From Cellulophaga sp. F20128 (GTDB lineage: Bacteria; Bacteroidota; Bacteroidia; Flavobacteriales; Flavobacteriaceae), in NCBI RefSeq assembly GCF_023015805.1, contig NZ_JALKBA010000006.1, positions 170,072 to 234,071 on the forward strand: a stretch of DNA of 64,000 nt, read 5' to 3'. Below are positions 9,517-19,923 of the stretch, in pieces. Position 1 is the stretch's first letter. Every line of letters begins with the position of its first letter. Below the pieces are notes generated by a model. The model worked only from the letters and a program-made list of their open reading frames with translations, was not told the DNA's origin and made no database searches. A program made the translations under genes and the position numbers.

Positions 9517-11403
9517 ATGTACAAAAAAACAATTCTCCTAATCATTGCCACTTGCTCGGTTTTTTCAGCCTTTGCGCAGCACTATTTCGATATTGAATTC
9601 CCGAACGCCAATAGGGGTGCAGTCTGTCAAAAATACATTCAACTATTTAACCAAAGACCAAAAGAGGTTGGTTTCTCAATAGTAAAAGATGAAAACAATA
9701 CGCTTTTTTTTCAAACTAACAGTAAAGAATGGTTTCAACAGTTATTTAAAAATGCTGGTGATGGCTTAGCAGTTGATATTGTTAGTAAAGATCGTTACAA
9801 TTGTTCAGAGGATGAAATTGAAAAATCCCAAATTAAAGGACACTTATTAAAACCGGTTTACTCAAGTGCTTTACACAAAATATTAAAACAGGATGAAAAA
9901 GGAATGTTCAAAGTAAGGCTTGGCAGCATTCCATCGGATTTAATAGGCAAAGACTTAGAGTTTAATATTCTATTCTTAAGCAATAAAAACCTATGCTTGT
10001 ACTATAACATCTATGATATAAAATCGTATCAATGGGAATTGTTAGATATGGGATTCTATTTAGATTCTTTGACCTATAAAACTAAATTAAGAGTTAAACT
10101 AGACCAAGAGAGTTATACTTTAAAGTATAAGACCTTAAAATTTAAAATACCCTTTCAAAAAAATAAATCTGAATATTCTCAAGAAGACATCAAACCGTTG
10201 TATGATTCTTTACGATTAACAGATTTCAATATTAAAAAAATACATATTAGAGCCTACTCCTCCATAGAAGGTAATCTAGAACGAAATATTGAATTACAAG
10301 AACAAAGAGCGAATAGTATTGTTAGTGCCATGCAATCATTTCAACAACCTACCATTGTAACTGAAGTTAATTCATCTGAAAACTGGGTCGAATTTTTAAA
10401 TGACATTACTGGCACCGAGTATGAAAATTACAAAGAATTAAGTAAAGCCCAAATAAAATCTAAGCTTGCCAATGGATCTGCTTCTGACCTCGAAAAGTAT
10501 TTAAAAAACCACAGAAAAGCAATCATTTCATTAGAGCTAGAAAAAAAGGATCCCTATAATAAAATGACAGCTGACGAACTTATGTCAACCTTTAACAAAA
10601 CCATTATAGAAGATAATTTAGACAATGCCTTAGCAATTCAAAATTCTTTATTTGAAAGGCTAAAAGGAAAAGAGAAAAACCCAGATTTTCTGCAAAAAAT
10701 GATTGTTCCAAAACAGCTTAAATTCGTTCAAATTTTTAACAAAAACTCTGCATTTAGAGCATTAATGGATATAAAGCAATTACTTATTTCTTACAATGAT
10801 TTTTTAGAGCTTTCTAATTTAAGCCCTAAAGACCCTAGAATTCAATACAATTTAATAGCTGCTAAAATACAACTATGGCGTTTTAAGGCCCTGCCGATTA
10901 AAGAAGAAACGCTAAAAAAAGAAATACTCGAATTAAAAAACTTCGATATAAAAGCACCATTAATAAAGCGGATGATGGTAAATTTTCATATTACTAAAAG
11001 CGAGTTGTTAATGCAAAAAAGAGATTATATCAATAAAGACAAATCTGTTGCTTACATCTATGAAAACTACAAAAGTGTTCCTTTAACAGATTATGACTAC
11101 CTAAGTCTAGCACAATATTTATCCTATTACTCTAACCACTCTAAAGCTATTAAGATTTTGGAGGACAAAGTAAAAAGCATAGAAGTTGATGAAAATCTGC
11201 TATTTTACTATATTAACTTAACTTTAATTGATACCGAATTAACACAAACCCCAGATTACAGAACTATTATGCTCAATGCCTTAAATATGAATAAAGAAAA
11301 ATTTTGTCGCTTGTTCAATCCGTCTAATGATGGTGGTGTAACTTTTCAATTATTGGAAGATGATTATTTAAGAAATACATATTGTGAAAATTGTACTAAG
11401 TAA
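9517..11403 (+). CDS. Large exported protein with OmpA-like segment, function unknown
   Basis: 628 residues, signal peptide ending in FAQ at about residue 20, no other membrane segment, so probably periplasmic or surface-attached. An OmpA/MotB-like stretch seems to lie near residues 245-275 (IKKIHIRAYSSIEG... followed by LQEQRANSIVSAM), the pattern used by such domains to hold peptidoglycan. The C-terminal ~250 residues are helical and repeat-like and end with a CENC pair. It starts 37 nt after the molybdoenzyme gene and stops 1 nt before the convergent antiporter gene. I do not recognise a named family; a link to the molybdoenzyme rests only on position. Confidence 0.8.
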   Translation: MYKKTILLIIATCSVFSAFAQHYFDIEFPNANRGAVCQKYIQLFNQRPKEVGFSIVKDENNTLFFQTNSKEWFQQLFKNAGDGLAVDIVSKDRYNCSEDEIEKSQIKGHLLKPVYSSALHKILKQDEKGMFKVRLGSIPSDLIGKDLEFNILFLSNKNLCLYYNIYDIKSYQWELLDMGFYLDSLTYKTKLRVKLDQESYTLKYKTLKFKIPFQKNKSEYSQEDIKPLYDSLRLTDFNIKKIHIRAYSSIEGNLERNIELQEQRANSIVSAMQSFQQPTIVTEVNSSENWVEFLNDITGTEYENYKELSKAQIKSKLANGSASDLEKYLKNHRKAIISLELEKKDPYNKMTADELMSTFNKTIIEDNLDNALAIQNSLFERLKGKEKNPDFLQKMIVPKQLKFVQIFNKNSAFRALMDIKQLLISYNDFLELSNLSPKDPRIQYNLIAAKIQLWRFKALPIKEETLKKEILELKNFDIKAPLIKRMMVNFHITKSELLMQKRDYINKDKSVAYIYENYKSVPLTDYDYLSLAQYLSYYSNHSKAIKILEDKVKSIEVDENLLFYYINLTLIDTELTQTPDYRTIMLNALNMNKEKFCRLFNPSNDGGVTFQLLEDDYLRNTYCENCTK

Positions 11404-11404
11404 A

Positions 11405-12655
11405 TTAACCTAATTTCCTTTTCTCTACTTTCTTAACCAATGCACCAACGGTTAAGCCTTGAACCAGTATTGAAAAGACAACTACTATATATGTAATTAC
11501 TAAAAACAAGTCTCTGTGCATTTCTTGGGTCAATCCCAAAGCCAAGGCAATAGAAATACCCCCTCGCAACCCTCCCCAGGTCATGATTAAATTGGTTTTG
11601 GGCACAAAATCTAGTTTGTTTTTAAAAAAGTTTATGGGTGCCATTAATGATAAATACCGGCACATTAATACAATTGGAATAGTCACTATCCCTATCAAGA
11701 TAAATTCACCTTGAAATGATAACACAAGCATTTCCATTCCTATTAACACAAAAAGCACATTGTTTAGGAGAATGTCTATAAGTTCCCAGAATTTGTCTAC
11801 GTAATTTTCAGTAGTTGCAGACATTGCACTATCCCGAACGGTATCATTACCAACAACCAAACCTGCGGTTACCATTGCAAGCGGTGCGGATAAATGCAAT
11901 TTTTGAGCTACAACAGTACCCACCATTACCGTTGCCAACGTTATAATTACCTCTATATCGTAATCATCTATAGATTTCATAAAACGATAGGTTAACCATC
12001 CTAAAAGCAGACCAAAAGCTATACCTCCCAACACCTCAACGCCAAATAGTTCCAAAACATCCAAGGCCGTAGTTTCTGTTGCTCCGGAAGAAGCAAATTG
12101 ATAAATAGTTAAAAAAACAACGACGCCAACACCGTCATTAAAAAGCGATTCTCCAACAATTTTAGTTTCCAAGTTTTTAGGAACTCCTGCTTTTTTCAAA
12201 ATACCCAGAACAGCAATAGGATCTGTAGGTGAAATTAAGGCTCCAAATAGCAAACAATATATAAATTCTACCGAAAATCCGAAGAGTTGAAGCAGAAAGA
12301 AAACAGCGGTTCCAACTAAAAATGTAGAAACTAGCACCCCCAAGGTCGCAAAAACAAAAATAGGCCATCTTTGCACTTTTAACTGCTCAAAATTGGTGTG
12401 TAAAGCACCAGCAAAAAGCAAGAAACTTAGCATAATATCCAATAAAACCGATTTAAAATCAATTTGTGAAATAATAAACCGCTCAGCATCCAATAAGGTA
12501 GAATCAAAGTAACTTATAGCAAATACAACCAAGGTAAAGACAATGGTTATTAGCATCAGCCCAATGGTATTAGGCAGTTTTAGGAAGCGTACGTTTATGT
12601 AACCAAAAATGGCCGAAATAAACACTAGTATTGCTGAAATTACAAAATAATCCAT
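11405..12655 (-). CDS. Cation:proton antiporter (NhaP/CPA1 type)
   Basis: Inner membrane Na+(or K+)/H+ exchanger for pH and ion balance, 416 residues with about 12-13 hydrophobic segments from the first residues to ~400. The ion-binding motifs of CPA1 exchangers are present: LISPTDPIAVLGIL near residue 140 and GESLFNDGVGVVVF near residue 168 (the ND pair). WGGLRGGISIALAL near residue 360 is also typical. It lacks a cytoplasmic regulatory tail. It lies 30 nt downstream of ligA on the same strand, and its stop is 1 nt from the stop of the convergent gene at 9517-11403. Confidence 0.92.
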   Translation of the reverse strand: MDYFVISAILVFISAIFGYINVRFLKLPNTIGLMLITIVFTLVVFAISYFDSTLLDAERFIISQIDFKSVLLDIMLSFLLFAGALHTNFEQLKVQRWPIFVFATLGVLVSTFLVGTAVFFLLQLFGFSVEFIYCLLFGALISPTDPIAVLGILKKAGVPKNLETKIVGESLFNDGVGVVVFLTIYQFASSGATETTALDVLELFGVEVLGGIAFGLLLGWLTYRFMKSIDDYDIEVIITLATVMVGTVVAQKLHLSAPLAMVTAGLVVGNDTVRDSAMSATTENYVDKFWELIDILLNNVLFVLIGMEMLVLSFQGEFILIGIVTIPIVLMCRYLSLMAPINFFKNKLDFVPKTNLIMTWGGLRGGISIALALGLTQEMHRDLFLVITYIVVVFSILVQGLTVGALVKKVEKRKLG

Positions 12656-12684
12656 TTTAATTTTTTAGGTTCTGAGAAATCGAG

Positions 12685-14694
<2,010 letters not shown>

Positions 14695-14732
14695 TCAATT
14701 TCAAACAAAAGAAATTCTTATTCCCTAGATTT

Positions 14733-15599
14733 CTATTTGTGTATACTTTTTAATTTAATTTTCCCTTTCAACATCCGATCATTCCCATAGATATCCTTTC
14801 GAAGTTCTATCTCTGAAAAATTTTGATGCGCTAAAAGCGCTTGAGTTTCTTTTCCTAAATACTGATTGGTTTCAAAATACAAACTCCCATTTTCTTTTAA
14901 GTGTTTCCCTGCAAAATTAGTTATGGCCTTGTAGAACAACAGCGGATTCTCATCGGAAACAAAAAGTGCCAAACTAGGTTCGTGATTCAAAACGTTATCT
15001 GCCATTTGTTCTTTTTCCAACATTCTTACATAAGGCGGATTAGAAACGATGATATCAAATTTTTGTTGAAGGTTTGGTTCCTTGAGAATATCATCCTTCA
15101 AAAATGTAACAATAGTATGATTTGCTTCGGTATTTTTTTGGGCAACAACGAGAGCTTCTTCTGATACATCCAACGCATAAAGGGAAGCATTGGGTAAATT
15201 TTTCGCCAAAGAAATGGCAATACAACCACTACCCGTACCAATATCTAATATACTGACACTTGCACTAGGGGTAACATCTTCTACTATCCAACGCACCAAT
15301 TCTTCCGTTTCTGGCCTAGGAATTAACACCTTGGAATTTACTGCAAAATCTAGATCCATAAAATGAGCCGTTCCCAAAATATACTGAATTGGTATTTCTT
15401 GTTTCAATTTTTCAATCGTAGCAAACAAAGGAGTTTCTTCTTCCTTCGAAAGCATAAATTCCGGTTGTAACGCAAGAATAAATCGCTCTAATTTAAGATA
15501 GTGCTCTATCGTCATATAGAAAAAACTATTTACTTCTTCTACAGGATACAAAGCATCCAATTCTTGGTGATAAATATTTTTTATCGCTCTCAATAACAT
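14733..15599 (-). CDS. prmC: Release factor glutamine methyltransferase PrmC
   Basis: Methylates the glutamine of the GGQ motif in peptide release factors RF1 and RF2, which improves termination. The N-terminal helical domain (to ~residue 85) carries the QYILGTAHFMDLDF segment; the methyltransferase domain has RPETEELV (95-102), the SAM motif DIGTGSGCIA (119-128) and the catalytic NPPY (187-190). At 288 residues the length is normal. It is 53 nt downstream-facing to ligA on the same strand and shares its upstream region with a GNAT gene on the same strand. Confidence 0.95.
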   Translation of the reverse strand: MLLRAIKNIYHQELDALYPVEEVNSFFYMTIEHYLKLERFILALQPEFMLSKEEETPLFATIEKLKQEIPIQYILGTAHFMDLDFAVNSKVLIPRPETEELVRWIVEDVTPSASVSILDIGTGSGCIAISLAKNLPNASLYALDVSEEALVVAQKNTEANHTIVTFLKDDILKEPNLQQKFDIIVSNPPYVRMLEKEQMADNVLNHEPSLALFVSDENPLLFYKAITNFAGKHLKENGSLYFETNQYLGKETQALLAHQNFSEIELRKDIYGNDRMLKGKIKLKSIHK

Positions 15600-15659
15600 T
15601 TTATAAACTAACTATTTAGATTAACCTATTAAACAGGTTATATTCAATTATTTACAACG

Positions 15660-16145
15660 CTACAATTCTCGAAGCATCCAAACCGGACAAGAATAATGAC
15701 CAGTATTTCCCATGGGTGCATCAAGAGTAACAAAACCTGATTTTTTATATAGATTTTGAGCTTCTTTCATATAAGGCATCGTTTCTATATAGCATTTCTG
15801 AAAACCATACTCACTTGCTTTAGCGATACAAACCTCCATCATTTTACGCCCCAAACCTTTTCCTCTGACATCTTCTAAAAAATACATTTTCTGAAGCTCA
15901 CATACTTTGCCCTCATAATTTTCTAATTGTGCAATACCAGCACATCCTTTAATAACACCATTATGGACTACCACAAAGTATGTAGCTTTTGGTACGTTGT
16001 AATTTTCATACATTTTATCTAGTGCCTTATCTGCATAAGCTGTCCCTACTTTGGGCACACCTAAATCTTCTAAAACACCCCGAATCACCCTAGCAACTGC
16101 TGCATTATCCTTTTGTAGTATGGGGCGAATACTTACATTATCCAT
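15660..16145 (-). CDS. GNAT family N-acetyltransferase
   Basis: Single GNAT domain of 161 residues; moves an acetyl group from acetyl-CoA to an unknown amine. The acetyl-CoA loop motif is VRGKGLGRKMME (about residues 94-105), preceded by the strand LQKMYFLEDV and followed by KCYIETMPYMKEAQNLYKK, which includes the usual helix and the Tyr. No signal peptide. It is divergent from ribD, with only 41 nt between the start codons. The substrate cannot be told from the sequence; a riboflavin link is not implied by the position. Confidence 0.85.
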   Translation of the reverse strand: MDNVSIRPILQKDNAAVARVIRGVLEDLGVPKVGTAYADKALDKMYENYNVPKATYFVVVHNGVIKGCAGIAQLENYEGKVCELQKMYFLEDVRGKGLGRKMMEVCIAKASEYGFQKCYIETMPYMKEAQNLYKKSGFVTLDAPMGNTGHYSCPVWMLREL

Positions 16146-16174
16146 TTAACAAATACTATATCTTATTATTGTTC

Positions 16175-16182
16175 TATTTTTG
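16175..16182 (+). promoter_or_regulatory. -7 promoter element abutting ribD
   Basis: TAttTTTG, a full match to TAnnTTTG, ends 4 nt before the GTG start of ribD at 16187. A transcript start about 3 nt after the element would lie at or next to the start codon. No TTG at the -33 position. Confidence 0.45.
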
Positions 16183-16186
16183 CGAG

Positions 16187-17239
16187 GTGAAGATACAAGA
16201 AAAATACATTTTACGTTGTATACAAATTGCCAAAAACGGTTTGGGAACTACATTCCCAAATCCAATGGTTGGTGCTGTCATTGTGTATAACGAAACTATA
16301 ATTGGAGAAGGATATACATCTCCTTATGGTGGTCCACATGCCGAAGTAAATGCAATTAATTCGGTACACGACAAATCGCTTTTAACAAAGGCAACCATCT
16401 ATGTTACATTAGAACCTTGCGCTCATTATGGAAAAACACCACCTTGCGCAGACCTCATTATAAAACACAAAATACCAAATGTTATTATAGGTCTAATGGA
16501 TCCACATAAAAAAGTTGCTGGCGCAGGCATTCAAAAATTAAAAGATGCGGGTTGCACCGTTGTTTCTGGGGTATTAGAAAAAGAATGTCGGATACATCAC
16601 AAACGATTTTTATGTTTCCACGAGAAAAAAAGACCGTACGTTATATTGAAATGGGCAGAAACGAACGATGGTTATATTGCGCCGACCAATGACCAAAGAA
16701 ATTTAAAGGCAGAACCGTTTTGGATAACTTCAAACAAAGCCCGCCAATTAGTTCACCAATGGAGAAGTGAAGAACAGGGAATATTAATTGGCACCAATAC
16801 CGTTATTGCTGACAACCCCAAATTAGATGTTAGAAATTGGTATGGAAAACCACCAATACGAATTGTATTAGACCCCAATTTAAGAATTAACAGTACCCAT
16901 GCTATTTTTAATAAGACAGTAAAAACCATAATCATTACCTCCAAGGCGAATAAAAATAGCGCTATTAAGGGTGTTATTTATGAAGAAATAGATTTTAAGA
17001 GCAATGTAGCTCAGCAACTTTGCAATGTATGTTACAAACACAATATACTTAGCCTTATTGTAGAAGGAGGCACCCAAACTTTAACGACTTTTATTGCGGC
17101 AAATCTGTGGGATGAAGCACGAATCTTTAAGGGGACTTCTAACTTTATAAAGGGTATTAAAGCTCCATTGTTTACAGGTAAAATAAGTAGTAAAAACTGT
17201 TATGGCAAAGACACTTTAACCACATACTCAAATGATTAA
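16187..17239 (+). CDS. ribD: Bifunctional riboflavin deaminase/reductase RibD
   Basis: Performs two steps of riboflavin synthesis: deamination of the GTP-derived pyrimidine and reduction of its ribosyl chain. The N-terminal deaminase has zinc ligands in GGPHAEVNAI and PCAHYGKTPPC (about residues 49-85). The C-terminal NADPH reductase begins near VILKWAETNDGYIA. Start chosen: GTG at 16187, matching the family beginning (M)KIQEKYILRCI; the six upstream in-frame codons look like leader. A TAttTTTG element ends at 16182, so the mRNA may be almost leaderless. Overlaps the HAD gene by 8 nt. Confidence 0.94.
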   Translation: MKIQEKYILRCIQIAKNGLGTTFPNPMVGAVIVYNETIIGEGYTSPYGGPHAEVNAINSVHDKSLLTKATIYVTLEPCAHYGKTPPCADLIIKHKIPNVIIGLMDPHKKVAGAGIQKLKDAGCTVVSGVLEKECRIHHKRFLCFHEKKRPYVILKWAETNDGYIAPTNDQRNLKAEPFWITSNKARQLVHQWRSEEQGILIGTNTVIADNPKLDVRNWYGKPPIRIVLDPNLRINSTHAIFNKTVKTIIITSKANKNSAIKGVIYEEIDFKSNVAQQLCNVCYKHNILSLIVEGGTQTLTTFIAANLWDEARIFKGTSNFIKGIKAPLFTGKISSKNCYGKDTLTTYSND

Positions 17240-17840
17240 AAACATTATTTTTGATTTTGGTGATATCTTTATTGACCTGGACAAATCTGCAACTGCAACA
17301 GCCTTAAAGAATTATGGCTTTACAGGACTAAGTAACGATTTAGAAAAACTGATGCACGCTTATGAAAAAGGACTGTTACACACTGATGATTTTGTAAAAA
17401 AAACGAATGTAATAGTACCCAAAGCGACAGAAAGTCAATTAATAGCCGCTTGGAATAAAATCATTTTAGACGTTCCTGAGGAGCGCCTATTGTTTCTAGA
17501 AGCACTTGCCAAAGAAAAAAAATACCGCTTGTTTTTATTAAGCAACACCAATGCTTTGCACATTGAAAAAGCGATCCAAAATATGGGTACTTCTCGGTAC
17601 GAACGGTTTAAAAATTGTTTTGAAAAATTCTATTTATCCCATGAAATTCATTTTAGAAAACCCAATGTGGATATTTATGAATTTGTCCTTGACACAAACA
17701 ATTTAACAGCAACCGAAAGCTTATTTATTGATGACACCAAAGAAAATACTGAGGCAGCTAAAACATTGGGAATACACACTTGGAACCTCAGGGTTGGTAT
17801 AGAGGATATTATGGACCTAAACTCTAAAATACCGGTATGA
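17232..17840 (+). CDS. HAD-superfamily phosphatase (subfamily IA)
   Basis: Cytoplasmic phosphohydrolase of 202 residues. All four HAD motifs are visible: motif I IFDFGDIFIDLD (nucleophile Asp at residue 8), motif II FLLSNTN near residue 105, the motif III Lys in FRKPNVDIYEF near residue 148, and motif IV FIDDTKENTEAA near residue 170. Helical cap inserted after motif I. Its start overlaps ribD by 8 nt. Riboflavin synthesis needs an HAD phosphatase to dephosphorylate the RibD product, so coupling to ribD makes it a candidate for that step; this is inference. Confidence 0.88.
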   Translation: MIKNIIFDFGDIFIDLDKSATATALKNYGFTGLSNDLEKLMHAYEKGLLHTDDFVKKTNVIVPKATESQLIAAWNKIILDVPEERLLFLEALAKEKKYRLFLLSNTNALHIEKAIQNMGTSRYERFKNCFEKFYLSHEIHFRKPNVDIYEFVLDTNNLTATESLFIDDTKENTEAAKTLGIHTWNLRVGIEDIMDLNSKIPV

Positions 17841-18700
17841 TTTCCTTAGCGCTAAGTGTCCTTTTTTCAAGTTTAATTTTTATAATTTTTAAGTTGTTTG
17901 ACACTTATAAAGTGCAGACGTTATACGCTATTATTGTAAATTATTTTGTAGCCTGTAGTGTTGGACTATTCTTTTACAATGAAGAAATAATACCTTCTAG
18001 TATCCCTGAAAAGCCATGGTTTTTGGGCACTGCTTTTTTGGGAGTGTTGTTTATCCTAGTTTTCAACATTATGGCAAAAACATCCCAGAGATTTGGTGTA
18101 TCTGTCGCTTCCGTTGCTACTAAAATGTCCTTGGTTGTTCCAGTAATATTAGGTGTTTATTTTTACGATGAAAAATTGAGTGCATTTAAAGTCATCGGTA
18201 TTGTTTTAGCATTAAGCTCGGTATATTTGGCATCTATTAAGGAAACTAATACTATTTTTAAAGTAAAGGCACTCCTCCTTCCTTTTTTGGTATTCTTGGG
18301 CTCTGGCGCTATAGATGCTAGTATTAAATATTTAGAAGAAGCACATGTGCCCGAAATAGAAATTCCTTTATTCTCATCTATCGTTTTTTTATCCGCCGGG
18401 GTATCGGGTGTTCTTTATGTACTTTCAAGAGCTCATAAACACCCATTACAACTAAATATAAAAAACATCATTGCTGGCATATCGTTGGGAATCCCCAACT
18501 ATTTCTCTATATATTTCCTAATTAAAGCTTTAAGAGGGAGTGTATTTAATAGTTCAACCGTTTTTACGATAAACAATGTGTCTATTGTGCTTTTTACCAC
18601 CCTAATAGGCATTTTACTGTTTAAAGAAAAACTAAGCCTAAAAAATTGGCTAGGCATTACGCTTGCCGTGATCAGCATTTTATTAATGACTTTGTATTAA
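17837..18700 (+). CDS. EamA/DMT-family membrane transporter
   Basis: Inner membrane protein of 287 residues with about ten hydrophobic segments arranged as two EamA-like halves of five. Each half shows the typical glycine/proline-rich end helix (VVPVILGVYFYDEKL... and TLIGILLFKEKLSLKNWLGI), where the 'F.E.LS..' pattern is characteristic of drug/metabolite exporters. Its start overlaps the HAD gene by 4 nt, and its stop shares a base with the start of the YigZ gene (TAATG), so ribD-HAD-EamA-YigZ probably form one transcript. The substrate is unknown; flavin or a precursor would be speculation. Confidence 0.87.
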   Translation: MISLALSVLFSSLIFIIFKLFDTYKVQTLYAIIVNYFVACSVGLFFYNEEIIPSSIPEKPWFLGTAFLGVLFILVFNIMAKTSQRFGVSVASVATKMSLVVPVILGVYFYDEKLSAFKVIGIVLALSSVYLASIKETNTIFKVKALLLPFLVFLGSGAIDASIKYLEEAHVPEIEIPLFSSIVFLSAGVSGVLYVLSRAHKHPLQLNIKNIIAGISLGIPNYFSIYFLIKALRGSVFNSSTVFTINNVSIVLFTTLIGILLFKEKLSLKNWLGITLAVISILLMTLY

Positions 18701-19314
18701 TGCAGAAAAAGGAAGACACATACAATACTATAGACAAGCCATCTGCAGAAATACTGTACAAGGACAGGAAAAGTAAATTTTTCGGTTATGCTTTTCCTAT
18801 TACAGAAGAGGCAGACGTAAAAGCAATTATTGATCAGCTAAAAAAAAAACACCATAATGCCAACCATGTATGTTACGCCTGGCAATTAGGGACAGACACC
18901 AAACAGTACAGGGCAAATGATGACGGCGAACCCAATAATTCTGCCGGAATGCCCATATACGGGCAAATACAATCTTATGATGTAACTAATATTCTGATTG
19001 CTGTTGCCCGAATTTTTGGAGGCACTAAACTTGGTGTTGGCGGAATTATAGCTGCCTACAGAACTGCTGCGCAATTGGCCTTAGACGAAGCTAACATCAA
19101 ACAAAAAATCATAACACAGCACTACAAACTAACTTTTGAATACAAGGATATAAATAAAGTGATGCGGGTGATAAAACAAAACAACCTAGACATAATCTCT
19201 CAGAAATTAGAAGTAAACTGTACTTATAAAATTGCTACACGGAAAAGTAATTCAGATGCGATATGGCATATTTTTAATACCATACCGCAAATTGAAATTG
19301 AAATTGAAAGTTAA
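18700..19314 (+). CDS. YigZ/IMPACT family protein
   Basis: 204 residues with the IMPACT N-terminal domain followed by a short ferredoxin-like C-terminal domain. The signature DDGEPNNSAGMPIYGQI and the glycine-rich GGTKLGVGGIIAAYRTAA are clear. In E. coli YigZ and eukaryotic IMPACT the function is tied loosely to translation control, not to a defined reaction. The start chosen is the ATG at 18700, which overlaps the EamA stop by one base; a longer frame from 18646 runs inside the EamA gene and is not needed. The stop overlaps the stop of the convergent thioesterase gene. Confidence 0.9.
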   Translation: MQKKEDTYNTIDKPSAEILYKDRKSKFFGYAFPITEEADVKAIIDQLKKKHHNANHVCYAWQLGTDTKQYRANDDGEPNNSAGMPIYGQIQSYDVTNILIAVARIFGGTKLGVGGIIAAYRTAAQLALDEANIKQKIITQHYKLTFEYKDINKVMRVIKQNNLDIISQKLEVNCTYKIATRKSNSDAIWHIFNTIPQIEIEIES

Positions 19315-19721
19315 AAATCGTAAAACTTCTCAATTTTTTGTAAAACGTAATCTGGGCATTTCATAGGTCTTTTTGTTTCCTTATTTAAAAAGGCCAAAAC
19401 CGTATTTGCCGTAACCAAAAGTTCCTTCTTCTCATTGTAAATTTCGTAATCAAATTCTATCTTAACAGAAGGTGTTTTTTTTAATTTGGTAACAACCGTA
19501 ATTAAATCGTCGTACAAAGCAGATTTTTTATAACCAATTTGTAAAGAAATTACTGGCAATATAATTCCGTTATCTTCCATAACTCTGTAAGACACATCCA
19601 AATCCCGCAACCAGCTTAATCTTCCCATCTCTAAATACTGTGCATAGTTCCCATGGTACACAACACCCATCTGATCTGTTTCACCATATCTTACTCTAAA
19701 AGAAATTTCATTTTTATGCAT
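19311..19721 (-). CDS. Acyl-CoA thioesterase (YbgC/FadM type hot-dog fold)
   Basis: 136-residue hot-dog protein that hydrolyses acyl-CoA thioesters. The family motif at the N-terminus is RYGETDQMGVVYHGNYAQYL (about residues 10-29), with the catalytic Asp in TDQMG and the start of the long helix in GNYAQYLEMGR. The rest is the expected five-stranded sheet (VVTKLKKTPSVKIEFDYEIY). No signal peptide. It runs towards the YigZ gene with overlapping stop codons (19311-19314) and is divergent from dnaA over a 202 nt gap. The acyl substrate is unknown. Confidence 0.88.
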   Translation of the reverse strand: MHKNEISFRVRYGETDQMGVVYHGNYAQYLEMGRLSWLRDLDVSYRVMEDNGIILPVISLQIGYKKSALYDDLITVVTKLKKTPSVKIEFDYEIYNEKKELLVTANTVLAFLNKETKRPMKCPDYVLQKIEKFYDF

Positions 19722-19923
19722 AATATCCCAACAAAAATTATATATTTAAGGCTCGTACCTTCGTTAGCACAACATGCGAAAAAAAAACTTCAAATTCAAT
19801 AGTAATTGATTTTTTTTTTAGGAATTTTGTTCACATATTTGTCGACCCAATTAGAAGGAACAAAATTATTGTTTTCTCTAAAACGAACACACAATACTAA
19901 CCAAAAAAAAAGATAATTTAATA

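Noticed and set aside
19288..19310. Short repeated GAAATT at the end of the YigZ gene
   Set aside because: It is a three-unit microrepeat coding for IEIEIE and too small to suggest a special element.
19722..19923. Possible oriC upstream of dnaA
   Set aside because: The gap has A/T runs, but I find no TTATCCACA-type boxes in it or just behind dnaA; an origin cannot be claimed without strand-skew data.
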